A stretch of DNA of 64,000 nt. Source: Pachyseris speciosa (lineage: Eukaryota > Cnidaria > Anthozoa > Scleractinia > Pachyseridae). Where the stretch lies: positions 4,037,001-4,101,000 of the forward strand of contig JAEMWC010000001.1 in assembly GCA_016490735.1 (NCBI GenBank), given 5' to 3'. Positions within the stretch are counted from its first letter, which is position 1. Every line of letters starts with the position of its first letter. Below are positions 47,400-57,104 of the stretch, in pieces. A program made the position numbers and the translations under genes. The notes beneath the pieces are model-generated. The model saw only the letters and a program-made list of their open reading frames with translations, made no database searches and had not been told where the DNA came from.

Positions 47400-50300
47400 C
47401 TGTCTTGTTTAAACACATCAGTTGGGGTTTCACATTAATTTCTGAATCCGTATCTACCACATTTGTCTGTTGAAACATAAACAACAGGTTTTATTTTTCA
47501 GTCAGAAATAAAATGCACTGATTCCTCGGTGGTCCGCTTTGCTTTTTTTTATTATTGGTAACGAAAGAATTTCCCGTACTATTATATTTTTGTTTTTGTT
47601 TTAATTTAAACAATTAAAGAACTACGTTTTTACACTTCTGAGAGCTTCTTAAAAGTAACTGGAGACACCATGGGCATTTCCAAAGCAAGTGTTTGCAGAT
47701 CTTTGATGTCTGTCCTGCTGCCTTGTAAACGTTAATAATAATAACAATAACAACAACAACAACAACAATAATAATAACAATAATAATAATAACAATAATT
47801 TTATATTGTCCAAATTAACATAAAAATATGATCAAATGCACATTACGTAGATGAGAATTAAAATTAGTTAAAAAAATAAATAAAAATTAATATACGTATA
47901 TTGCAACAGACTAGATTACTTTTCCCAGTTCAAATGTGGAGATAATGTAAGATACCATTTCTGTTTTTTTAGTTTTGAAGACAACGCAACTTACATCCCC
48001 CAGTTCACCTTCCTCAAATTCTTATGGTAATAATGTTGTCAAACCTAGAGTCTGGCTTTGAAATGGCCAACCTTTCTTCATCTTTCAGGAAAGCTGGCTT
48101 CCCTAAGTGATTGCGGCAATTGGTGGCTCAAAAATGAAATAAACATCTATATGCTTGCCCCAAGGGTTTTCATGCTATAAATGTGATGGCAGTGTGCAGT
48201 GCACACATGCCATTCAGAAATTTTGTATGCAGGTGGTGTGGCTCTTTGCATGACTCAGCTGGTTTTAATGCCAGTGAGTTGCAAGTATACATATTCAGGG
48301 TGTAGGAGGCAGGAACCAGTGGCTTCAGGGAGACCGTATGTATGGAATTTCAGCTATACTTGATGACACTTTTACAACCAGATAATGCTATCACAGTTTC
48401 CCACACCAGGTACCAGAAGGCCCACACAAAAACAAGAAACATGAGCGAGAGCCACTGCAACTGCTGTATGTACCATATGTGCATTTATGACAACACTGCA
48501 CAGACAGCAAATGTAGAGGACCCACCCCAGCAAGCAGATGTGGCTGAGGATCCAAGGGAACTGATTGCTGGTGACAATGTAACTGGTTCATCAGGGAGAG
48601 ATCAACTTATACAAGATGCATTCAGTTAAAGTTAATTTTGTATGAATGGTTAATGCAATGTTTTTCAACTATACACAGAATACCCCAGCAGGAACAATTA
48701 TCATTTTCTGTGTGTGGCAAAATCAGATTAATATTTATTATATAAACACCAATGAAACACCAGGTGATATATCTTCACACGTGGAAACTAACGTCTTAAC
48801 ATGTGAAAAGATCACTGTTGCTATAGTTACCGGAACATAATAAATCACAATTTTCACAGCCCAAAAAATATTTAAAATAGTTTGGTATTTCATTGGTGTT
48901 TATATAATAAATAGAACATTACATGGCTAATTGGAGATACAAAATTTGTCTTACACTGTACCATGCTGAAAAATATTTCACTCCCTCATTTTGTGAATAA
49001 TAATCATGCCTGCCATTTATGAAAGAGGTCTATGGCAAAGAGAAAACAGAATTACAAAAAATTGGATCTGCCAAATTATGTAGTTTTAACTGCGACAGCA
49101 ATGGTACGAGAAAAGGTATAAGTTGTCAGCAAAATGAAATTGTTTCATTCCAGTGTATTAACTTTGATACAGAGACACTCAAAGACAGAATTATTTTTAT
49201 TTTCCTTTATTTCATATTATGTATGATAATAATAATAATCATCATCATCTTCATTATCATCATCAACATCATCAAACAAAGTTAAAATTTGAACCACAAC
49301 ATATACCTTTGTATTGTTGTAAAACCATATATTTTTAAATTCAATGACCCCAAAATTCAAAGGTCCAATGAAAATTCAGTTTCTTTATATCAGCCTTCTA
49401 ATGCAGACATACAAGTCTAGAATGTACAAGGCAGAAGCTGGTCTTGAGAGGTCTGTCGTACCGTGCAGTGTTTCTTAAAAATAATATTTAAATACAGTGC
49501 ATTACACACTGTACATATCTTCTTCCTTCTGTTCTTTAAAGCCAAATAATGGAATTCGGAAACCGGAATTTGAAAAATCCTATTTCTATAATATATTTAA
49601 ATAATAAATAAATAAACTAAAAAGTGACATAAAATTTCTAACCCCCCCCCCCCCCGTCTCCTAACTGCTTTACAATCAAAGAACAATGCAAAATACATTT
49701 GCCTTATCGCTTTACCTATCTGTCAACAGTATCATCACCAGCAACTAACCGCAAGACTAATTTAAATTATTTTTTCAAGCCGAATACAGTATTTTATTTG
49801 AAGTGTAGTTCATTCACGTCTTGAAGTGCTTTACTGGTACTTGGATGATGGATAATGCTGGACGGAAAAAGAGGACCTATGCAGAAGTTGTTCGTTCTGG
49901 TGGAGGCAGGTGGTGTTTTTCTTTACCTGTAAATCGCCTCGTCATATCAAAGTTAAGTGGGTTTAGAAGGGAAGAACACAATATCAACTGCATACCAAGT
50001 ACAGAGGATCCCTGAGCCCACCCATTTCTATGCCTGCCGCACAGGCTAAGGATCCCTAAGTATTATATTTCACTTGTCGGTTCCTAGATTTTCTAGTGCA
50101 TTTATCTAGCCAATTCATTAATTGGACTGTGATTTTTTAGTCCCCCCCCCCCCCCCCCACCCCTCCAGCTCCAACTTTCTCTAAACAACAACAACACACG
50201 CTTTAATGTCACAAGCATACTCTCGAACAGATTAATTTACCCACTGCGCGACACTTTCTAGTTCCTTTCTTCCGAATTCCGGGTTACGAATTCCATCATT

Positions 50301-50497
50301 CTTCCATTTCCAAGCTACTACTTCGAACTCAACATTTTCAGTTTGATATAACTTACCTACCTCCCACACTAGTGCGCTCTGAAATAATCTAAACACATCA
50401 TCTCCAGTTCAGTTATCCATGTTAAGTAAGAATAATATACTTCATAGACGATAAAGAGCAAGATTTGTCGAATAAACAAAAGGCAACTGAGTAGTAT
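47400..50497. other. Interval with microsatellites but no confident gene
   Basis: It holds an AAC/AAT microsatellite at about 47735-47800, an ATC/AAT-type one at 49225-49280, and poly-C runs near 49642-49656 and 50143-50158. A Cys-x2-Cys zinc-finger-like stretch (FVCRWCGSLHD, about 48215-48255) precedes a frame at 48342-48629 with an acidic end. These may be relics of one gene, but I see no clear splice structure or family. Confidence 0.45.
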
Positions 50498-50544
50498 AGT
50501 GTTTGGGGGTACGAAATCAATTGATCTCGTTTTCCCCAAACACT
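50498..50544. repeat. 47 bp near-perfect palindrome at the viral left boundary
   Basis: The arms AGTGTTTGGGG and CCCCAAACACT enclose a second palindrome, ACGA-A-ATCAATTGAT-C-TCGT. It starts with AG and ends with CT, as Polinton terminal repeats do. It is the first ordered structure before the viral genes and could be the element's end or a junction of two ends. Confidence 0.75.
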
Positions 50545-50561
50545 ATTCTGGTCTCGTATTC

Positions 50562-50711
50562 TGGAATATATAGTTATTTAATTTGATGGAATATATAGTT
50601 ATTTAATTTGATGGAATATATAGTTATTTAATTTGATGGAATATATAGTTATTTAATCTGATGGAACATATAGTTATTTAATTTGATGGAATCTATAGTT
50701 GCTCAATCTGA
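50562..50711. repeat. Six tandem 25 bp repeats
   Basis: The unit TGGAATATATAGTTATTTAA plus TTTGA repeats at 50562, 50587, 50612, 50637, 50662 and 50687, with the last units diverging. It lies between the palindrome and the first viral gene, where terminal-repeat or promoter elements would be expected. Confidence 0.92.
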
Positions 50712-50825
50712 TGTAACCAAGGTCAGCACACTTCATAAAATGCGTGACATTCTCGGAAAACAGGGAATGAGTCATCACCTATCATGTGTTAGCTGCATAA
50801 AGAAATAATATCTCATATAATATAG

Positions 50826-51389
50826 ATGAGTTGTAATTTAGTAATCCACAATGAATTAAAGAATATGGGAGAGTTCACATGTCCTTTTTGTGATCAGCTA
50901 TTGGTCAAAGTTGTTAAAAGTGTGAAAGCACCTTGCTGTGATAAACAGAAAATGTTTAATGATGATGGTGAGAATGTTTGTCTAAATTGTGGTTCAGTAC
51001 ACGGCTATGACTATTGTAAGGAGTACGTTGACTTTCATAATAATATGTATAAAATAAAGCGAAAATCTGTATATCACCGGAAGTACCATATTGAAAATGT
51101 GATAAATGGTATATGTTGCAAGAATAGATTTCAAATTTCAGTAAAAGATAAGGGTAAAATATTGAAAATATTCGAAGAGATAGACACTATCATCCCTTCG
51201 GTGAATAAGAATCGTAAAAGAATGATAAGCACCAAATTTATGCTTAAGCAAATATTCATAATGCTTGATCTACCATTTGATGAAATAATAGTTACAAGAT
51301 CAAAGAAGACATTAAAATTTTATGATCAATATTGGGTTGAGATTCTATTGTTGAGATTTGATAAGATTATTCGTATTATCAAGCAGTGA
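50826..51389 (+). CDS. VLTF3-like late transcription factor with zinc ribbon
   Basis: A 187-residue protein. The N-terminal half has a zinc-ribbon arrangement (CPFCDQ, CCDKQ and VCLNCGSVHGY). After it come YKIKRKSVYHRKYHIENVIN and VTRSKKTLKFYDQYWVEIL, which resemble the conserved parts of poxvirus late transcription factor VLTF3-type proteins carried by large DNA viruses and Polinton-like viruses. It would direct late gene transcription. Its 3' end overlaps the convergent gene at 51379 by 11 bases. The family assignment rests on motif memory. The upstream sequence TCTCATATAATATAG is only a weak form of the shared viral promoter. Confidence 0.62.
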   Translation: MSCNLVIHNELKNMGEFTCPFCDQLLVKVVKSVKAPCCDKQKMFNDDGENVCLNCGSVHGYDYCKEYVDFHNNMYKIKRKSVYHRKYHIENVINGICCKNRFQISVKDKGKILKIFEEIDTIIPSVNKNRKRMISTKFMLKQIFIMLDLPFDEIIVTRSKKTLKFYDQYWVEILLLRFDKIIRIIKQ

Positions 51390-51873
51390 ATTTTTCATCA
51401 TATTTCAGTAGGTACTTATCAATAATTGGACTATTATCAGTCACATAATCATCGATATTCTTCATTGAGATTTGTATACTTAAAGCATCAAAATCACCAC
51501 TTCTCAACTTGTCTTTTATTGAATTGAGTAGATGTTGATAGCTTTGATAAGCATATGTGCAATTCTGGATTTTCAAATCTAGGTTTTTATGCTTCATCCA
51601 CCCTTGTATCAAAAGTGATGCTGTACTGATGGCTACCAAACTAACACCACCGGTTGCCACGCTTGCAGCAAGACCACCTGTTGCAAATATAATAGACGCT
51701 GAATTACCAGCTAATTTCCATTTTTTAAACCGTTTAACCGCCTGTTTATGAGCCCAACACTTTCTGTGATATGTTCGGTAATAGGATTTTAATTCATTTA
51801 CCTGATCTTCTGTTAATTCATCTGAAATATGATTCCAGTTGAATATGCTTTTTCGCTCTTTCATATATATCAT
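51379..51873 (-). CDS. Predicted viral membrane protein
   Basis: A 164-residue protein with a charged N-terminus (YYRTYHRKCWAHKQAVKRF), one long hydrophobic stretch around residues 58-92 (IIFATGGLAASVATGGVSLV and onward) that could make two membrane passes, and a charged C-terminus. Proteins of this layout occur in related cnidarian elements, but I know no function. Its ATG directly follows the TAA of the upstream gene, so the two are probably on one transcript. Confidence 0.65.
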   Translation of the reverse strand: MIYMKERKSIFNWNHISDELTEDQVNELKSYYRTYHRKCWAHKQAVKRFKKWKLAGNSASIIFATGGLAASVATGGVSLVAISTASLLIQGWMKHKNLDLKIQNCTYAYQSYQHLLNSIKDKLRSGDFDALSIQISMKNIDDYVTDNSPIIDKYLLKYDEKFTA

Positions 51874-52293
51874 TTATACAATAATTCTATTAAAAAGACA
51901 ATACAGTATTCCTGACATCTGGCCGCATAATGGAGATCTTTTTCTTCGCTTTGTTGTGAGGTGCTTAGATATGGCATAACTATATCCACGGCCCAATGAA
52001 TAATCATTGTAAAATCTTCCATATGCATCATGGAGGATAGCATGAGTCTGTAATACATCAATCCAACCAAGAGTATGTTCTAAGAAGTTTGATAAACAAC
52101 CGCTTCCGGGACCAATAAGGCCTATGTCTGTGTGAGATTTTATGATATCATCTATAGTAATATATCCTTTGAAATGCTTGTTGTATAAAAATTTGTATAC
52201 AAGACAGGATTTTAATATAGAATCATCTAAATTGGGGTAGTCTTTTTTGTAAATCTTGAAAACATAAGATACATATCTCAATAAGTCTTTCAT
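51874..52293 (-). CDS. Small viral protein with a His-Asp motif
   Basis: A 139-residue intact frame. It contains GLIGPGSGCLSNFLEH followed by THAILHDAYGRFYNDY and a C-terminal CGQMSGILYC. The glycine-rich loop followed by His-Asp and tyrosine recalls the calcium loop and catalytic His-Asp of phospholipase A2, but the match is too weak to assert. A TCTAA promoter motif lies 11 bases before the ATG. Confidence 0.6.
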   Translation of the reverse strand: MKDLLRYVSYVFKIYKKDYPNLDDSILKSCLVYKFLYNKHFKGYITIDDIIKSHTDIGLIGPGSGCLSNFLEHTLGWIDVLQTHAILHDAYGRFYNDYSLGRGYSYAISKHLTTKRRKRSPLCGQMSGILYCLFNRIIV

Positions 52294-52310
52294 ATATCAG
52301 TTGTTTAGAC
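52294..52310 (-). promoter_or_regulatory. TCTAA late-promoter-like motif
   Basis: TCTAA (minus strand, 52309-52305) then 11 bases, ACAACTGATAT, then the ATG of the 139-residue gene. Confidence 0.6.
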
Positions 52311-52316
52311 AAAAAT

Positions 52317-53237
52317 TTAAAGATTAAAATAATCTTCAATGAAACGATACATATTTCTCAGTTCTTGGTTAGTTAGTGATTTCTGCCAAACAGCAAAAGC
52401 ATAAAGATCCATTTCACAAAAATTAATTGCAGAACCATCTGTATGAACTTGACAACCAATAAACATTTCTTGTGCACTACCAGTCAATGTTGCTGAAATT
52501 GATCCTGTTCCAACTGGTGTCATTGATGAAATACCTCTGAAAAATTCCATATTATGACCATCAACTCGAACAGTAAAAACTTCAATATTTCCCGTCAGAT
52601 TAGCCAAAGAAGAAACAGCAAGTCTTCCATTTAATGTAGAACCGAAATCAATATAACATGCTCCATTAATCCAAGGCAGATGAACACCAAATCTAACAGC
52701 ACCCTTACCCCATTGAAATTGTGATTGATATTTTGTTTGTTTTGTGTTTGCAATGATTATAACAGTACAAGTATTTCCACTCTGTCCAGCAACTTTAGAA
52801 ACATCAAATGAACTGTTCTCCAAGTAGTCATCATTGCCATCAAAACGTATGAAAAACTTTTTCTTGACTGAATCTCTCAGTAACAATGGTTTTTTCGAAT
52901 TAGAAGTTTGTGTAAAAGTGACATTATTAACAGGATCCAGCCAACTAGAAACTCTATCATCAGCATCAGTTGTCAATACAGACAGAGATGGTATCAAAGC
53001 AATTGAAATTCCATCAAGAACAGGTATACCAGGCAGTGAATTTGAAATAACAAAAGTTGCTCTATCTAACTTCAAATCTAGTTGTTTTTTTGTTACACAA
53101 TCATCATCCGATGTTCCTTCATTAACATTTGTTATTTTATTTCCTCCAATATCAAAATGCTCATCTTGTGTTAATGTAAATCCATCACCTTTATCACCTT
53201 TATTGTCTTGATTTAGTGAATGATTGAATACACCCAT
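52317..53237 (-). CDS. Fibre-like protein with a concanavalin/LamG-type lectin domain
   Basis: A 306-residue protein. The first 60 residues (MGVFNHSLNQDNKGDKGDGF, then LTQDEHFDIGGNKITN) match the start and post-collagen region of the 758-residue fibre protein. The rest is a predicted jelly-roll lectin-like domain (SSWLDPVNN, FFIRFDGNDDYLENSSF, MDLYAFAVWQKSLTNQELRN), as in LamG-like domains. A common virion-anchoring head joined to a different tip suggests an alternative receptor-binding protein, by inference. The frame is intact. Confidence 0.72.
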   Translation of the reverse strand: MGVFNHSLNQDNKGDKGDGFTLTQDEHFDIGGNKITNVNEGTSDDDCVTKKQLDLKLDRATFVISNSLPGIPVLDGISIALIPSLSVLTTDADDRVSSWLDPVNNVTFTQTSNSKKPLLLRDSVKKKFFIRFDGNDDYLENSSFDVSKVAGQSGNTCTVIIIANTKQTKYQSQFQWGKGAVRFGVHLPWINGACYIDFGSTLNGRLAVSSLANLTGNIEVFTVRVDGHNMEFFRGISSMTPVGTGSISATLTGSAQEMFIGCQVHTDGSAINFCEMDLYAFAVWQKSLTNQELRNMYRFIEDYFNL

Positions 53238-53255
53238 TATAATATTAATTTAGAT
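53238..53255 (-). promoter_or_regulatory. TCTAA late-promoter-like motif
   Basis: TCTAA (53254-53250) then 12 bases, ATTAATATTATA, then the ATG of the 306-residue fibre-like gene. Confidence 0.6.
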
Positions 53256-54595
53256 TAATTCATGACCACTTCAAGTGTGAATGCTGTATCAAATGCTCCA
53301 CTATTGGGATGTGAATAGTCAATTATAAGATAGCCTCTCGATAATGATTTATTGACGTCAACCGTTGTGATGTTTCTACCCGCAGCACCATGTCTGTATT
53401 CAAAAATTGTTGCTGGTAATGGCAAATTTCCAGCACCTTCAGCTTTTGTCTTGAAGTAGAATATTCCGGGTTTTGTTCCTTGTATTACATACATATTCTT
53501 AATATGAAAGTTATTGTTATGAATGACTAAAAAATCAGAGCCATTTATCAATACAGGCTTTAAAGCATTCTTATTATGTCCTTGTTTGGCTTTGACAGAG
53601 CAATTTAAATATTGTATTTGACCGATTATTCCATTCCCATTCAAATCTAGATCACCTCCTAATTTCGGCCTGTAAAGAGCAAATCCACCCAAATCGAAAG
53701 CCGTTTCCATGATTACACCTGTAACGCTTGAACGAAATAGATTCAAACTATTATTATGAATTCTATACCCATTCAGATTTAAATCACCACCAAGTTTAGC
53801 CTCTTTTATTAAATAGCTGTTCATATTAATATTATTTAGCATTGTCAATTCACCATTGTCTCCACCAAACAACCAATTTTCATTTTCTTTCACATCAAAA
53901 CCATTCAAATCTAAATCAGTTTGTAATTGTATTGTTTCATTCACGATTTTGAAAGGTTCAGAGAAGTCGTAAACACTTGATGGAACGTCTGCTGCTTCGA
54001 AATCAATACCATATGCAACACAATGAACTTTGTACTTATTTGGATAAGTTGGGTTAGCATTAATATGAATCGTACAATATAAATATTCAGGTGGTGAACT
54101 TGCTGATGGTTTTTCAATCCATAATAAATATCTCGAATGATCTTCATTTCTGTTGTCAAATTTTCTCCCTACAGTTTTATGAATTGTGATTCCACCAGTT
54201 GCATTGAATGTTACACTACTAAGACTCATTCCTTCATAATCAGGAAATAGCCATTCAAGAATGAAAGTGTATTTTCCATCTTTTATTTTGTACATATTAA
54301 AACCAATTCTAGCTCTGTAAATATGATTAGCTTCTTTATTCAAGTCTATATCAATGACCTTCTTTGAAATCAAATGTGGTGACCGAGGTAAATTGACATA
54401 TCCATTAACTGTCAAGCCATATTCAGTGCTAATTTCATCGATATCATTCATCAAATATTTGAAAGCATTCTTTGGATGAGAAGCAGATGAAATATGACTT
54501 TTTTCTAATTGATCTAAATTTACGGCATCGGTTTTATTTGTTCCTTCTTTTAAGTTTGCGAGTGTGTTATCACCCATGTCAATATCACCAGCCAT
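53255..54595 (-). pseudogene. Fibre-like protein, downstream segment (frameshifted from the gene before it)
   Basis: An open frame of 446 residues beginning AGDIDMGDNTLANLKEGTNK, a phage-tail-fibre-like linker that normally follows other repeats of the kind found upstream. It overlaps the end of the 758-residue frame in another phase at 54550-54595, and no TCTAA promoter precedes it, so it is most likely the C-terminal part of that gene after a one-base shift. It contains a third diverged copy of the roughly 190-residue domain (NAFKYLMNDIDEISTEYGL) and repeats of GGDLNLNGYRI and GGDLDLNGNGI. Confidence 0.7.
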
Positions 54596-56826
54596 TCGAC
54601 CTCCGAAAGAAAAGGGGCCTGGTCAACATATCTTTTGTTGGCAGCATCTGTGTTAGCAGTTGGTGTTGCACAGTTGATCACTTTGTTACCAGCCAGATTT
54701 AAATTAGCAGTCATTTCTTGTGTTCCATCTCGAAGTAGAGTTTGACCGATACTGCTTTTTGATGCGAGATTAGTGTCAATATATGATTTATTCACAAGAT
54801 CTGCTGGTTGGTTTCCTATCCCATGGCCTCTAATAATAAACCCCCCAAAATCCTGATTGCCGGTCATTATAACACTTCCATCTTTTTTAAGAAATTGAGA
54901 AACATCAATACCAGCAATTTCAGCATCAACATACTTTTTGTTTACAGCATCTTGTGGGTTTGAGGGGGTATCCTGCAGGTTGATGATTTTGTTCAATTTC
55001 ATGTCAATATTACTACCAAACGCAACATGGCCGTTTTCAATTTCATAAGCTGGGTCATGGAGAAAGTAAGACAAATTGGTATGATAGCCATAGGCCCCAT
55101 AAACGATGATATGTGTTTTGGTGTTAGACGCGGGAGCTGTGCTAAAAAGTAAAACCTCAATTAACGCTTGACCGCCACCAGTTTTTTCGATTCGGAAAAG
55201 CTTCTTCATATAACCATCAACATACGGGGTTTTGAGAAAAGGTTTTTGAAATGGCTGTCCGACGTCACGTAAGTTCAATGTGCGAAGATCGAGCCCAATT
55301 GTAGTTTGGCGTGGGTCTGATGGTGAGTAAAACTCAACAACAAAAGTGTACTGACTGTTTCTCAAAGATGTCACATTAAAACGAATTTTGGATGTAAAGT
55401 TGCCTCTTCGTTTGATGAAAAAAGACAATGATGACTTGTTTATGTGATAAGGTGATCTGTCAAAATTCTCAATTTGAAGGTTTGTTGCACCACTGACTGC
55501 AGAAGACTTGGATATGTCTTTTAACAGAAAAGCGAATGGGTTGCGTTGAGCTCCTGATGCTGAAAAAACAAGGTCATCAACATACTTTTTGTTGGCAGAA
55601 TCTTTGTCAGAAGTTGGAGCCTCAACATTTGTTATTTTATTGTCACCCATGTCAAGATCACCAGTCATTGCAACACTTCCATCTTTTTTAAGAAATGGTG
55701 AAACATCAATGCCAGTAATTCCAGCAATTTCAGTATCAACATACCCCTTTGTGGCTGAATCATTGTTTGCTGTTGGCGCTGCTACATTAGTCAATTTGTT
55801 ACCTCCAAGATTCAAATCAGAAGTCATTGCAACGCTTCCATCTTTTTTCACAAAGTTATTATTGAGATATGTTTTATCCGCTTTACCTATTATAATATCA
55901 TCAACGTATTTTCTATTTGCACAGTCTTGTGGAAGTATAGGGCTTGCAACATTGACTATTCTATTAAAACTCATTTTAAGCTCACGATCAAATACAATTC
56001 TTCCTTCTTCTATTTCAAAAGCTGGGTCGTGAATATGTGATAAAATGATATTAGAAAATCCATAAACACCATAAACTATGACATGATGTTTGGCATTATT
56101 TGTTAAATATGGTGAGATCAACAATAATTCCATTGATGTCTGACCAACTCTCGTTTTTTCAAGGAAGAATATTCTCTTGAGATAACCATCAACAAGATGA
56201 GTCTTTGGAAATGCTCTTTTTATCGAATCCTTTCCTTCAATAAAATTAGACGACAGATTGTCGTCATCAACTGTTGCATTGTTTGGATTACCATTAGTAT
56301 AAAATTCAACAACTAAAGTGTACTTTGAAACTTCCAATTGTGACAAATCAAAACGAAGAACAGTTGTAAGACCAGCAGAAGGAATAACAAAAGACAAGGC
56401 TTTTTTATTTATTGAGTAAGGGCTTTTATTATAGACTTCTAATTGTAGATTATTCGCATTTCTAAGAATAGTTGTTTTTGATACATCTTCAAGAAGAAAT
56501 TTAAATGGATTAACACGTGTTCCTTCAATTGATAAAACAGCATCATTAACATATCCCAAGTTAGTAGAATCATAATGATTTACTGGATCATCAATATTTG
56601 TCAAACGTTTATTTTCAATGTCATAATTACCATCTTGTGTTAATTTGAATCCATCACCTTTGGGACCAACAGCTCCAGTAGCTCCTTGTGGACCAATTGC
56701 ACCTGTATTACCTTTTGGACCTCTATCACCTTTTTCACCTTTGGGACCAATTGGACCTGCAGGGCCTCTTTCACCAGTTCCAGTTTCTGTTTTATCTTGA
56801 TTTATTTGAGCATTAAAAACTCCCAT
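54550..56826 (-). CDS. Collagen-like fibre protein (N-terminal segment)
   Basis: An open frame of 758 residues. It starts MGVFNAQINQDKTETGTG, has about 13 Gly-X-Y triplets (residues 18-56, for example GPKGEKGDRGPKG), and then repeated linkers of the type MTGDLDMGDNKITNV followed by KKYVDD, which resemble trimeric phage tail-fibre repeats. Two copies of a roughly 190-residue domain (NPFKFLLEDVSKTT and NPFAFLLKDISKSS) alternate with the linkers. The design suggests a trimeric attachment fibre. The frame ends out of phase at 54550 and the adjacent 446-residue frame continues the pattern. Confidence 0.8.
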   Translation of the reverse strand: MGVFNAQINQDKTETGTGERGPAGPIGPKGEKGDRGPKGNTGAIGPQGATGAVGPKGDGFKLTQDGNYDIENKRLTNIDDPVNHYDSTNLGYVNDAVLSIEGTRVNPFKFLLEDVSKTTILRNANNLQLEVYNKSPYSINKKALSFVIPSAGLTTVLRFDLSQLEVSKYTLVVEFYTNGNPNNATVDDDNLSSNFIEGKDSIKRAFPKTHLVDGYLKRIFFLEKTRVGQTSMELLLISPYLTNNAKHHVIVYGVYGFSNIILSHIHDPAFEIEEGRIVFDRELKMSFNRIVNVASPILPQDCANRKYVDDIIIGKADKTYLNNNFVKKDGSVAMTSDLNLGGNKLTNVAAPTANNDSATKGYVDTEIAGITGIDVSPFLKKDGSVAMTGDLDMGDNKITNVEAPTSDKDSANKKYVDDLVFSASGAQRNPFAFLLKDISKSSAVSGATNLQIENFDRSPYHINKSSLSFFIKRRGNFTSKIRFNVTSLRNSQYTFVVEFYSPSDPRQTTIGLDLRTLNLRDVGQPFQKPFLKTPYVDGYMKKLFRIEKTGGGQALIEVLLFSTAPASNTKTHIIVYGAYGYHTNLSYFLHDPAYEIENGHVAFGSNIDMKLNKIINLQDTPSNPQDAVNKKYVDAEIAGIDVSQFLKKDGSVIMTGNQDFGGFIIRGHGIGNQPADLVNKSYIDTNLASKSSIGQTLLRDGTQEMTANLNLAGNKVINCATPTANTDAANKRYVDQAPFLSEVEWLVILTWVITHSQT

Positions 56827-56844
56827 TATACAATCTTGTTAGAT
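56827..56844 (-). promoter_or_regulatory. TCTAA late-promoter-like motif
   Basis: TCTAA (56843-56839) then 12 bases, CAAGATTGTATA, then the ATG of the collagen-like fibre gene. Confidence 0.65.
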
Positions 56845-57092
56845 TAATCTTCTTCATCACTACTGCTGTCATCATCATCTTCCAAGAATTCAGGTGGTTT
56901 GGTTTAATAGATGACAGGTAGTCTCTTATTGTTTTTCAATACTTTTTGTGTCCTCCTGTATACTTCCATTTTCATTTTTTCAGCGATTTCAAATGGTGTT
57001 TCAACAGCAGCGTCAGGTTTGATCAATTTTTCCATTCTTTCTGTTCTGGGATTCTCCTGTTTTTCTGGATTTTAAAAATTGTTGATTGCCAT
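56844..57092 (-). pseudogene. Small acidic-tailed viral protein with two in-frame TAA stops
   Basis: An ATG at 57092 opens MAINNF, then TAA, then a frame with RMEKLIKPDAAVETPFEIAE and VYRRTQKVLKNNKRLPVIY, a second TAA, and the acidic end PPEFLEDDDDSSSDEED before the final TAA at 56844. The frame is otherwise continuous for 82 codons and lies between the ATPase and fibre genes with its own TCTAA signal, so it looks like a real gene with two nonsense changes. I know no function. Confidence 0.6.
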
Positions 57093-57104
57093 ATAATATT
57101 AGAT
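57093..57104 (-). promoter_or_regulatory. TCTAA late-promoter-like motif (short spacing)
   Basis: TCTAA (57103-57099) then TATTAT then the ATG at 57092; the spacing is 6 bases rather than 11-12. It also overlaps the end of the ATPase gene. Confidence 0.5.

Noticed and set aside
48342..48629. A 95-residue coding gene
   Set aside because: There is no family motif, the start context is weak, and surrounding sequence shows stops; it is kept only as a possible relic.
50562..50711. CRISPR-like array of six 25 bp repeats
   Set aside because: The repeats are directly contiguous with no spacers, in a eukaryotic genome.
55589..56032. Plus-strand 147-residue frame
   Set aside because: It is the antisense of the fibre gene, whose minus-strand frame has repeats, collagen triplets and a promoter motif.
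56844..57092. Alternative genetic code reading TAA as sense in the virus
   Set aside because: All intact viral genes use TAA as a terminator, and other genes here are broken by frameshifts, so ordinary decay explains the two stops.
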